Origin: Anaerolinea sp.
GTDB taxonomy: Bacteria > Chloroflexota > Anaerolineae > Anaerolineales > Anaerolineaceae
DNA: 5,795 nucleotides
NCBI GenBank assembly: GCA_013824385.1
Contig: PNNU01000239.1
Location: 1-5,795, forward strand
Direction: 5' to 3'
A model generated the notes under the pieces. The model did no database searches. It saw only the letters and a list, made by a program, of their open reading frames with translations, and was not told where the DNA came from. The translations under genes were made by a program, and so were the position numbers. Below are positions 1 to 4,973 of this stretch, one piece after another. How positions within the stretch are numbered: the first letter of the stretch is position 1; every line of letters begins with the position of its first letter.

Positions 1-1
1 C

Positions 2-574
2 CAAGACAACCGCCTGACGCGATTAATCCGAATCGCGATCATCAACCTGGCTGGCATCCCCTCTGTGGTCTATGGCTTGTTCGGCCTCGGATTGTTCGTA
101 CTCTTTCTCAAGTTTGGAACCAGCATCCTGTCTGCTTCACTTACTCTCTCAATAATGACTTTACCGGTGATCATCAGTACCACCGAAGAAGCACTGCGAA
201 GCGTGCCCAATTCATTCAGAGTAGTCTCCACCTCGTTGGGCGCCACCCGTTGGCAAACCATCTGGAAGGTCATCCTCCCGCAGGGACTGCCCGGCATCAT
301 CACCGGCGTCATTCTCGGGCTTGAACGCGCTGCAGGTGAAACCGCACCCATCCTCTTTACCGGCGCCACTTTCTTTCTGCCCGAACTGCCAAAATCCATT
401 ATGGATTCGACCATGGCCCTACCCTATCACATCTTTGTCATCTCCACTCAAGTGCCTGGCATGCCGATCAAGATTCAATACGGCACCGTGCTGGTGCTGC
501 TGATCTTTGTGCTGGGCATGAACCTGGTTGCCACCATCATCCGCAGCCGGGCACGCGCGAAAAGGCAGTGGTAG
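2..574 (+). CDS. pstA: Phosphate ABC transporter permease PstA, 3' part (5' end outside window)
   Basis: Inner-membrane permease subunit of the PstSCAB phosphate importer; it pairs with PstC to form the channel driven by PstB. The reading frame is open from the left edge, and 190 residues are visible before the TAG at 572-574. The visible part starts just before the family-typical stretch NLAGIPSVVYGLFGLG. It contains the binding-protein-dependent permease EAA loop (EEALRSVPNSFR, then SLGATRWQTIWKVILPQGLPGI), the coupling helix that contacts the ATPase. This is followed by ERAAGETAPILFTG, also typical of PstA. Hydrophobic segments lie near VYGLFGLGLFVLF, ILSASLTLSIMTLPVII, IITGVILGL and VLVLLIFVLGMNLVATII. 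The GTG at 65 is an internal valine, because homology-like sequence continues upstream of it. The pstB start lies 4 bp after the stop, so the two are co-transcribed and probably translationally coupled. The assignment is firm; only the N-terminus is missing. Confidence 0.95.
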   Translation, partial: QDNRLTRLIRIAIINLAGIPSVVYGLFGLGLFVLFLKFGTSILSASLTLSIMTLPVIISTTEEALRSVPNSFRVVSTSLGATRWQTIWKVILPQGLPGIITGVILGLERAAGETAPILFTGATFFLPELPKSIMDSTMALPYHIFVISTQVPGMPIKIQYGTVLVLLIFVLGMNLVATIIRSRARAKRQW

Positions 575-578
575 GTTC

Positions 579-1334
579 ATGAAAAAATTCATCGTACACG
601 ACCTAAGCATCCGCTACTCAGACGAGAATGAAAGTCTGCGCAAAATCAACATGGAGATTGAAGCTAACGCCATCACCGTGCTGTTTGGCCCCGCCGGCGG
701 TGGAAAGTCCACTTTTCTGAGGGTGTTGAACCGCCTCAACGATTTGGCGGACGTTATGACCATGACCGGAGAGGTTCTGTTCAACGGTATCGATATTTTG
801 GACCCCAAACTGGATGTGATTGAATTGCGCCGCAAGATCGGCATGGTCTTCTCACGGCCAGTTCCCCTGCCTCTCTCAATTTATGAAAACGTGGCTTATG
901 GGTTGATGATGGCAGGTGAGCGTAACAAGAAGAAACTGGACGCCGCAGTCGAGGGTGCCCTGCGCCAGGCTGTCTTGTGGGACGAAGTCTACGACCGGCT
1001 TACTGACTCAGGCTTCGCCATCTCAGGCGGACAGCAGCAGCGCCTTTGTCTTGCTCGAGTGCTGGCGCTGGAACCTGAAGTCATCATGCTTGACGAACCC
1101 ACCTCCGCACTTGACCCGGTCTCGACCTCGAAGATCGAATCGCTGCTCACGGAACTGAAGGAAAAGTACACCATCATCCTCGCGCCGCATAATGTGCAGC
1201 AAGCGGCACGTATGGCTGATTACGCGGCATTCTTCTTGATGGGTGAATTGATCGAGTATTCCGGCGGCAAAGATATGTTCTTGAAGCCCAAAGACAAACG
1301 CACCCAGGATTACATCACCGGCCGATTTGGGTAG
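579..1334 (+). CDS. pstB: Phosphate ABC transporter ATP-binding protein PstB (Q-loop variant)
   Basis: Cytoplasmic ATPase that powers phosphate import through PstCA; 251 aa, a normal PstB length. Visible motifs: A-loop Tyr13, Walker A GPAGGGKST (37-45), signature ISGGQQQR (148-155), Walker B VIMLDEP with Asp172 and Glu173, D-loop SALD, switch His204 (APHNVQQAAR), and the PstB-specific C-terminus KRTQDYITGRFG. The ATG at 579 is chosen because family similarity begins there; an in-frame TTG at 528 would lie inside pstA. There is no strong Shine-Dalgarno, only a weak GGTAGG overlapping the pstA stop, so translational coupling is likely. Oddity: the usual VFQ(K/R)P of the Q-loop reads VFSRP, with Ser92 encoded by TCA, which differs from either Gln codon by more than one base. 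Thr before the switch His is Pro. No phoU follows; a hairpin begins 20 bp after the stop. The family call is secure, and whether catalysis is altered is unknown. Confidence 0.96.
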   Translation: MKKFIVHDLSIRYSDENESLRKINMEIEANAITVLFGPAGGGKSTFLRVLNRLNDLADVMTMTGEVLFNGIDILDPKLDVIELRRKIGMVFSRPVPLPLSIYENVAYGLMMAGERNKKKLDAAVEGALRQAVLWDEVYDRLTDSGFAISGGQQQRLCLARVLALEPEVIMLDEPTSALDPVSTSKIESLLTELKEKYTIILAPHNVQQAARMADYAAFFLMGELIEYSGGKDMFLKPKDKRTQDYITGRFG

Positions 1335-1353
1335 TTCAATTTGCCTCAAACAG

Positions 1354-1400
1354 ACCACCTTGACAAGGCTTTCACCAGCCTTGTCAAGGTGGTTATAATT
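1354..1400 (+). terminator. Perfect 17-bp hairpin after pstB, probable intrinsic terminator
   Basis: Arms 1354-1370 and 1377-1393 are perfectly complementary over 17 bp (ACCACCTTGACAAGGCT and its reverse complement) with the 6-nt loop TTCACC. The right arm is followed by the T-rich TATAATTTTCTTTT. It ends the pstAB transcript. The MFS gene on the other strand stops at 1430, so the same hairpin may also block transcripts from the right, although the left side is less T-rich. Confidence 0.85.
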
Positions 1401-1429
1401 TTCTTTTGATAACCAGTGTTATTCGTTCT

Positions 1430-2605
1430 TCAACCTGATTTTTGCTCTCGTTTCTTTCTCAAAAACAAATAATTCAACCCCATTGTGATCACCAACATCC
1501 CCAAACTAACTGTATAGACTGCCACGGGTTGGATGTCAAACAGCAGGCCTGCCAGCAGTGGAGCTGCGATCATGGCCAGCGCGTTGCCGGTATCCACCAG
1601 ACCGTAGGCCAGACCTACATTCCCCTCTTGCACAAGCGAACGCGAATAGGCCAGCGCCATGACCCGATAAAGCCGGTAGCCGCCGATCAGTGCGTAGCCA
1701 GCGAAAAAGGCGAACAGTCCCTTACCTCGCCACATGAGGATCGCAAAACTGGAAATCATCACCTGCCCAATAAACATTCCAATAGAAGGATTGAGATTAC
1801 CCAATACAAGCATCATTAATGCTGTAACGATACCTGATACTGTGCCCATCATGCCAATCTGCTGGGTGGAAAGGTGCTTGATGTTTTGTAGATACATAGA
1901 AGTGAGTTGCTGAGGCACGCTGAGGAACACGATAGTCAAAATGAGTATCGAAAGTAATCCCAGAAAACGCGGGTTGGTCAGCGGATTGATTTTCTTAACA
2001 GGTTCCTCGATGGGTTCAGGAACTGCCTGCTCAACGGATCTGCGTGCGAGCAAAAAAACCAGCGCCGAGGTAATGAATAATCCAGATGAATAACGAAAAA
2101 CAATATCCAGACCGTAAGCGTCGGCAATCTTGCCGCCGAGCATGGGTCCTAAAATGCCGCCGATGGTGCCTGCCGCGGCAATGAAGGTCATGGCGCGCTG
2201 CACTGTCCATTTGCCGCGCAGGCTGGTCACATAGCTATTTAAAGGCGGATTGATCAATGAGGTCATACCATACGCCAGCAAACCGCCTGCAAACAGCGGC
2301 AAAGCCCTTGCAAAGGCCATGACAAGCGCTGAGGAGATGCCCAACCCCATGCCGATGAGGATCAACGGACGCGTGCCAAAACGGTCCGAGAGGTAACCAG
2401 AGGGCACCTGCACGAGCGTCATCACCACGCCGATCATGCTCAAGATACCGCCAATCAGCACCGTGGATGCATCCCAGCGCTGCAGGGTCAGAGGGAGGAA
2501 GAAGATGAACAAGCCTTCACCCAACCCCCAGAAGAATATGGAAACTGCGATGACTGCCAGGTTGCGCGGGATACCAAATGGAAGCGTGCGTTGAGTTAGA
2601 GACAT
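1430..2605 (-). CDS. MFS permease, 12-helix type, substrate unknown
   Basis: Integral membrane secondary transporter of the major facilitator superfamily, 391 aa, full length for the 12-helix class. The N-terminal half carries MFS motif A in the loop between helices 2 and 3 (GYLSDRFGTRP, residues 70-80). It also has an antiporter-type motif C, GGILGPMLGG (149-158), in helix 5. A charged cytoplasmic linker (about 188-213, ARRSVEQAVPEPIEEPVKKINP) separates the two six-helix bundles. The end is basic (LRKKREQKSG), fitting the positive-inside rule for a cytoplasmic C-terminus. The ATG at 2603-2605 is chosen because the first helix starts near residue 15. Upstream, GAAAG about 7 nt before the ATG is only a weak ribosome-binding site. 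It stands alone, convergent with pstB. Motif C would suggest proton-coupled efflux, as in drug exporters, but nothing here fixes the substrate. Confidence 0.88.
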   Translation of the reverse strand: MSLTQRTLPFGIPRNLAVIAVSIFFWGLGEGLFIFFLPLTLQRWDASTVLIGGILSMIGVVMTLVQVPSGYLSDRFGTRPLILIGMGLGISSALVMAFARALPLFAGGLLAYGMTSLINPPLNSYVTSLRGKWTVQRAMTFIAAAGTIGGILGPMLGGKIADAYGLDIVFRYSSGLFITSALVFLLARRSVEQAVPEPIEEPVKKINPLTNPRFLGLLSILILTIVFLSVPQQLTSMYLQNIKHLSTQQIGMMGTVSGIVTALMMLVLGNLNPSIGMFIGQVMISSFAILMWRGKGLFAFFAGYALIGGYRLYRVMALAYSRSLVQEGNVGLAYGLVDTGNALAMIAAPLLAGLLFDIQPVAVYTVSLGMLVITMGLNYLFLRKKREQKSG

Positions 2606-2820
2606 GGAATTCTTTCAATAATGATGATTCTTGATCATATCTGAAAATTGAGTTTACCATGCACATACCTTCTCGGGAGTAAAATGATCAGGACAATTGC
2701 ATTCAGAGATAAGTCATGAAGGACACAATTCATCAGGACAGGAAAACCCAAGCGTTTTCGAGTGCAACAGTTTCCCTTAAGATGAATTGAATCTTTGTAT
2801 GTAAAAACGGGAAACAAATA

Positions 2821-2870
2821 AAAACAAATCATTTTTAGCTTTCAAACTATAGAATCTGTAGATTTGTTTT
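2821..2870. repeat. 10-bp inverted repeat with 30-nt spacer
   Basis: AAAACAAATC (2821-2830) and GATTTGTTTT (2861-2870) are exact reverse complements. The spacer contains a smaller palindrome, AATCTGTAGATT. Low sequence complexity means chance is possible. It could be a weak hairpin or the ends of a decayed small element; no function can be read from it. Confidence 0.4.
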
Positions 2871-2877
2871 GATTTGA

Positions 2878-2982
2878 ATTTATGTACTAATCACAAAGAG
2901 ATACAAGGATATTTTTAAGGTTTATCATCCAACAGATGCTCCAGAGATTTATGAAGTTATTAAAGAACAATGCAGCACTTAA
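2878..2982 (+). pseudogene. Possible coding remnant (about 34 residues), unrecognised
   Basis: The frame between the TGA at 2875-2877 and the TAA at 2980-2982 reads with a protein-like composition, for example RYKDIFKVYHPTDAPE followed by IYEVIKEQCST. There is no ATG, GTG or TTG start in a plausible place and no ribosome-binding site. The AT-rich inverted repeat begins right at the stop codon, as a terminator would after a gene end. I do not recognise the family. It may be the 3' tail of a decayed gene, or simply chance in AT-rich DNA. Confidence 0.2.
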
Positions 2983-3012
2983 AATATAGAATATATTTTC
3001 TATATTTTAAGT
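2977..3012. repeat. Perfect 15-bp AT-rich inverted repeat
   Basis: ACTTAAAATATAGAA (2977-2991) and TTCTATATTTTAAGT (2998-3012) are exact reverse complements around the 6-nt centre TATATT. Fifteen of fifteen pairs is unlikely by chance even in AT-rich DNA. The stem is almost all A:T and no T-run follows, so it is a poor intrinsic terminator. A dimeric regulator's operator, a cruciform or the end of a lost element are alternatives. It lies 60 bp upstream of the tRNA-locus -35 box. Confidence 0.6.
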
Positions 3013-3071
3013 ATAAACCCCTTGTCAAGCTTTTTGGTAGATTTAGTTTGATGGACTGGTATTGTGTTTGC

Positions 3072-3100
3072 TTGCGAAATGGATTAACCAATGCTATAAT
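3072..3100 (+). promoter_or_regulatory. Sigma-70-type promoter of the tRNA-Val locus
   Basis: A consensus TATAAT (-10, 3095-3100) lies 17 bp after TTGCGA (-35, 3072-3077; four of six consensus positions). Transcription should start near 3107, which is 9 bp before the first tRNA-5'-half copy and about 150 bp before the mature tRNA. It is the best-matching promoter noticed in the window and has no competitor closer to the tRNA, so it probably drives the whole array. Confidence 0.7.
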
Positions 3101-3115
3101 TTTGACCGCAATTGA

Positions 3116-3160
3116 GGACGCGTAGCTTCATGATCCCCTTGGGGACAGTTGGTTAGGCGC
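3116..3160 (+). repeat. tRNA-Val 5'-half copy 1 with hairpin inserted in the D arm
   Basis: GGACGCGTAGCT (one mismatch to the tRNA's GGGCGCGTAGCT) is followed by about 19 extra bases containing TCCCCTTGGGGA (3134-3145). The tRNA D-arm sequence AGTTGGTTAG-GCGC then resumes, with one A missing. The similarity to the tRNA ends at GCGC: no anticodon arm, T arm or 3' acceptor strand follows. A 25-bp AT-rich spacer leads to copy 2. It cannot be a functional tRNA by itself. It is a tRNA fragment or pseudo-tRNA module lying within the predicted tRNA leader transcript. Confidence 0.8.
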
Positions 3161-3185
3161 TGAAGTTGGAAGTCAATTGAATAAC

Positions 3186-3232
3186 GGGCGCGTAGCTTCG
3201 AAGATCCCCTTGGGGACAAGTTGGTTAGGCGC
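3186..3232 (+). repeat. tRNA-Val 5'-half copy 2 with hairpin inserted in the D arm
   Basis: The exact 5' end of the tRNA gene (GGGCGCGTAGCT) is followed by about 21 inserted bases including TCCCCTTGGGGA (3205-3216), then AGTTGGTTAG-GCGC as in copy 1. The start-to-start distance is 70 bp from copy 1 and 73 bp to the tRNA. The 26-bp spacer after it (3233-3258) resembles the spacer after copy 1; both end in CAATT(G/T)AATAA(C/T) just before GGGCGCG. The repeated unit is therefore the tRNA 5' half plus spacer, arranged in tandem. Confidence 0.82.
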
Positions 3233-3258
3233 AAACAAATGCAAGACAATTTAATAAT

Positions 3259-3333
<75 letters not shown>

Positions 3334-3337
3334 CCTC

Positions 3338-3365
3338 AAACTCCCCTTGCGGGAGTTTTTGTTTA
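3338..3365 (+). terminator. Intrinsic terminator of tRNA-Val
   Basis: The 8-bp stem AAACTCCC/GGGAGTTT (3338-3345 with 3351-3358), loop CTTGC, is followed by TTGTTT. It starts 4 bases after the tRNA discriminator base, so the precursor has almost no 3' trailer before the hairpin. Confidence 0.85.
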
Positions 3366-3394
3366 GGTTCTCGCACCGCTTTGCGCTCACTGCG

Positions 3395-3437
3395 TTCGTA
3401 TCGCGCCCACCTCAAAACTCCCCTTGCGGGAGTTTTT
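3395..3437 (+). repeat. Second copy of tRNA-Val 3' end plus terminator
   Basis: TTCG, then TATCGCGCCCACCTCAAA and a second AAACTCCC-CTTGC-GGGAGTTT hairpin (3415-3435) with a T-run, repeat the end of the tRNA gene and its terminator. The offset is 76-77 bp. Compared with the tRNA, 5 bases of the T loop/stem (AGCCC) are absent and one A is added before the stem. The 33 bp in front (about 3362-3394) do not resemble a tRNA. The hairpin can act as a back-up terminator. Confidence 0.8.
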
Positions 3438-3443
3438 CTATTT

Positions 3444-3481
3444 CAAGGTTCCGATTTCTTTTACCAGAAATCGGAACCTTG
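3444..3481. repeat. Perfect 16-bp hairpin
   Basis: CAAGGTTCCGATTTCT (3444-3459) and its exact reverse complement (3466-3481) enclose the 6-nt loop TTTACC. No T-run follows on the plus strand, so it is not a classical terminator in that direction. Its core AGGTTCCGA recurs, with one extra T, in the hairpin at 3542-3573, which suggests a related origin. Confidence 0.7.
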
Positions 3482-3541
3482 CCCTACTTCGCACAAGTGT
3501 TTTTGTTTTCGTTCTCGCTGAGTTAAGTTTTTTTAGGGCAG

Positions 3542-3573
3542 GTTTCCGAATCCCAGAAAAAGGATTCGGAAAC
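3542..3573. repeat. Perfect 12-bp hairpin upstream of the MoaD/ThiS-like gene
   Basis: GTTTCCGAATCC (3542-3553) and GGATTCGGAAAC (3562-3573) are exact reverse complements with the loop CAGAAAAA. It ends 29 bases before the ATG of the sulfur-carrier gene, so it would lie in the promoter or the 5' leader. It could be an operator or RNA structure. No -35/-10 pair can be placed convincingly around it. Confidence 0.6.
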
Positions 3574-3602
3574 AATTGCATAATAATGCTAGAATTAAAA
3601 AT

Positions 3603-3866
3603 ATGAATGTTCCAACCCACACCCTCACCGTTCGCCTGTATGCCAACCTGAAAGAGAAGGCTGGCACGGATTGCCTCGCCCTGGAAGTGCCCCTCACCTG
3701 CACCGTGGATGGCCTCAAAGCACGTCTCAAACACGATTACCCTGCCCTGGCCTTTCAACTCAACAAGGTGATGATGACGGTCAACGGCGGGCAGGTATTC
3801 ATCAGCGAGGAGGTGCTTCCGCTCAACGCAGAAGTGACCATTCTTCCACCCTTTGGCGGCGGGTAA
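3603..3866 (+). CDS. MoaD/ThiS-family sulfur-carrier protein
   Basis: Small ubiquitin-like beta-grasp protein, 87 aa, close to the family's 65-90. In this family the C-terminal glycine is adenylated by a MoeB/ThiF-type enzyme and then thiocarboxylated, donating sulfur to molybdopterin (MoaD), thiazole (ThiS) or other pathways. Visible here: the first strand LTVRLYANLKEKAG (8-21), then the helix-region DGLKARLKHDYPAL, then the strand and C-terminal tail AEVTILPPFGGG. This ends in the required Gly-Gly, with a third Gly before it. The PP before the tail and the ANLKEKAG stretch favour MoaD-like over ThiS. The ATG at 3603 is chosen; a TTG at 3576 would add nine non-conserved residues. No Shine-Dalgarno is visible, and TAGAAT (3590-3595) lies so close that a leaderless mRNA is possible. 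No moaE, thiG or moeB/thiF partner is in the window. Confidence 0.85.
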   Translation: MNVPTHTLTVRLYANLKEKAGTDCLALEVPLTCTVDGLKARLKHDYPALAFQLNKVMMTVNGGQVFISEEVLPLNAEVTILPPFGGG

Positions 3867-3887
3867 TATCAAAGTGTTTTTAAATTC

Positions 3888-3924
3888 AGACTCCCGCGTT
3901 TATCATCAAAAACCGCGGGAGTCT
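3888..3924. terminator. Perfect 11-bp hairpin between convergent genes
   Basis: AGACTCCCGCG (3888-3898) and CGCGGGAGTCT (3914-3924) pair perfectly. The 15-nt loop can add three A:T pairs past a bulged C. It lies 21 bp after the MoaD-like stop and 26 bp after the end of the facing STAS-like gene. Neither side has a good T-run, so termination in either direction is an inference from position and stem strength. Confidence 0.55.
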
Positions 3925-3950
3925 AGAAAAGTAACCCGTTTGTATCTCCT

Positions 3951-4310
3951 TTACAGACTGACCAGCCAGTCCATGGCTTGTTCGCGAGTGTCAAATGTCT
4001 TGATGTCTCGTTTGGTTAATAATCTCAAAGTAGAGATCATGATCTTTTTCATGCTATCCGCTCCAACAACGGCGGACCCTTTAATATGCGCCGAAATGCT
4101 TGATGAAAAATGTTTGGTCACAGTGGATGTCTCGGAGTTGTAAACTGCATCAGATGAATCTGTGATTAACAAAACACTTTTGAGCGGCAGTTTGGTGATT
4201 TTGTGGATGGCCTCATCAAATACCCGGGTAGCTTCATCTGGCTGACATTTTGAAACATCAGTGATGAAAATCTCTTTGCCTTTGTAACTTACAGTCTGAG
4301 TGCTGCCCAT
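3951..4310 (-). CDS. SpoIIAA-like/STAS-type small protein, paralogue A
   Basis: Soluble protein of 119 aa without signal peptide or membrane segment. The alternating pattern fits a SpoIIAA-like/STAS alpha-beta fold: strand KEIFITDV, helix around 24-41, strand SVLLITD (45-51), YNSE (57-60), strand HIKGSAVVGAD (75-85), helix 86-97, strand IKTFDT and the last helix ending in AMDWLVSL. In related proteins a K(A/G)SAVVG stretch and a terminal EA.(D/A)WL are usual; their biochemical role is not established. About 64 of 119 residues match paralogue B, and residues 99-119 are identical. D51-S52 recalls the phosphorylated Ser of SpoIIAA-type antagonists, but this is only a resemblance. The ATG at 4308-4310 has AAAGGTG (minus strand, 4316-4322) 5 nt upstream. 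It follows paralogue B after 168 bp and probably needs its own promoter. No kinase or sigma-factor gene is adjacent. Confidence 0.75.
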   Translation of the reverse strand: MGSTQTVSYKGKEIFITDVSKCQPDEATRVFDEAIHKITKLPLKSVLLITDSSDAVYNSETSTVTKHFSSSISAHIKGSAVVGADSMKKIMISTLRLLTKRDIKTFDTREQAMDWLVSL

Positions 4311-4478
4311 TTATTCACCTTTGAATGTTCTATCTATCGACACAGTTTGGTTTTAAATGTTTTAACTGCGTCTTATTGGATGCGATATTCACCTTCAAAA
4401 AAACTTTCAAAGATGGATATTTGAGGCAAGTTTAGATCCGCCTCATTTAATTAATAAAACCAGATGGATCGGTTTAAT

Positions 4479-4838
4479 CTATAGACTAACCAGCCAATCC
4501 ATGGCTTGTTCTCGAGTGTCAAAAGTTTTGATATCACGTTTGGTCGCTACACGGATGGCAGCTACCAGCACCTTGCGCATGGCATCCGCTCCAACGACAG
4601 CTGAGCCTTTAACATATGGTGTGTTTTTCGATGAGAAATTTTTCATGGCGGTGGAGACCTCCGAATTGTAAATCGCATTAGTTGAATCTGTTAAAATCAA
4701 CGCACTTTTCGGAGCACTTTTTGATATCACAGCCGCAGCTTCATCCAACACGGTGAAGGTGGTTTGCGGAGAGCAATTTGCAAGATTGACCAAGACAATA
4801 CTTTTCCCTTGATGCTGAATAATTTCTGTTAATCCCAT
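4479..4838 (-). CDS. SpoIIAA-like/STAS-type small protein, paralogue B
   Basis: Same length (119 aa) and fold pattern as its neighbour downstream: GKSIVLVNLANC, strand SALILTDST, YNSE, VKGSAVVGAD (76-85), then the C-terminal block 99-119 ending in AMDWLVSL that is identical in both. The N-terminal 49 residues match only about 35%, so the paralogues have diverged mostly at the N-terminus. The DNA of the identical C-terminal block differs at several synonymous positions, so selection on the protein rather than very recent copying keeps it constant. Start ATG at 4836-4838 with a good GAGAGGG 4 nt upstream (minus strand, 4843-4849). It is separated from the upstream MFS gene by a strong terminator, so it starts its own transcript. 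Function is unknown; a signalling or scaffold role by analogy to STAS domains is inference. Confidence 0.75.
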   Translation of the reverse strand: MGLTEIIQHQGKSIVLVNLANCSPQTTFTVLDEAAAVISKSAPKSALILTDSTNAIYNSEVSTAMKNFSSKNTPYVKGSAVVGADAMRKVLVAAIRVATKRDIKTFDTREQAMDWLVSL

Positions 4839-4904
4839 AATTCCCTCTCTTAATTAAAAACTTTACAATAACAGTATTATGAAGGGTTATATAATATCTG
4901 CCAT

Positions 4905-4948
4905 AAAAAAAAGATAAAGGTTGGGTATAAAGCAATGATCCAACCTTT
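4905..4948 (-). terminator. Strong intrinsic terminator of the FLVCR-like MFS gene
   Basis: Read on the minus strand: AAAGGTTGG (complement of 4940-4948), a 15-nt loop, CCAACCTTT (complement of 4916-4924), then ATC and eight consecutive T (complement of 4905-4912). The 9-bp perfect stem plus T-run is a textbook intrinsic terminator. It lies 25 bp after the MFS stop and insulates the paralogue pair downstream. Confidence 0.9.
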
Positions 4949-4973
4949 AATAATAGAAATAAACAAAATAACG

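Larger units (their letters stand above)
2606..3071. other. AT-rich intergenic region without a convincing gene
   Basis: This stretch is clearly more AT-rich than the flanking genes. Open frames in it are short and lack family-like sequence. The supported content is: a 10-bp inverted repeat at 2821-2870, a perfect 15-bp AT-rich inverted repeat at 2977-3012, and a short protein-like frame at 2878-2982 that ends inside the second repeat. The promoter of the minus-strand MFS gene should lie in the first 60 bases; TATGAT on the minus strand near 2634-2639 is a possible -10 box, but no good -35 goes with it. Confidence 0.6.

Noticed and set aside
528..578. Upstream TTG start for pstB giving 17 extra residues
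   Set aside because: The extension overlaps pstA in another frame and has no PstB-like sequence; the ATG at 579 matches the family N-terminus.
2770..2815. 7-bp inverted repeat GTTTCCC/GGGAAAC
   Set aside because: The arms are short and 32 bases apart; this is expected by chance in a 500-bp spacer.
2635..2832. 65-codon open frame on the minus strand in the intergenic region
   Set aside because: Its composition looks random, it has no ribosome-binding site and no recognisable family; AT-rich spacer DNA gives such frames by chance.
3116..3232. CRISPR-like array
   Set aside because: There are only two repeat copies plus the tRNA; the spacers resemble each other and the repeats derive from the tRNA.
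3116..3258. T-box or other tRNA-sensing riboswitch, or two extra tRNA genes
   Set aside because: No T-box specifier/antiterminator pattern is visible and the downstream gene is a tRNA, not a synthetase. The copies lack anticodon arm, T arm and 3' acceptor strand, so they are not tRNA genes.
3438..3872. 144-codon minus-strand frame opposite the MoaD/ThiS-like gene
   Set aside because: It is the antisense shadow of a gene with clear family similarity on the plus strand, and it extends through the hairpins.
4397..4445. Terminator after STAS-like paralogue B
   Set aside because: TGAGGC/GCCTCA (4422-4445) is only a 6-bp stem with a 12-nt loop and the T-run lies about 18 bases further; CTTTGAAAG next to the T-run cannot form a hairpin because its loop would be one base.
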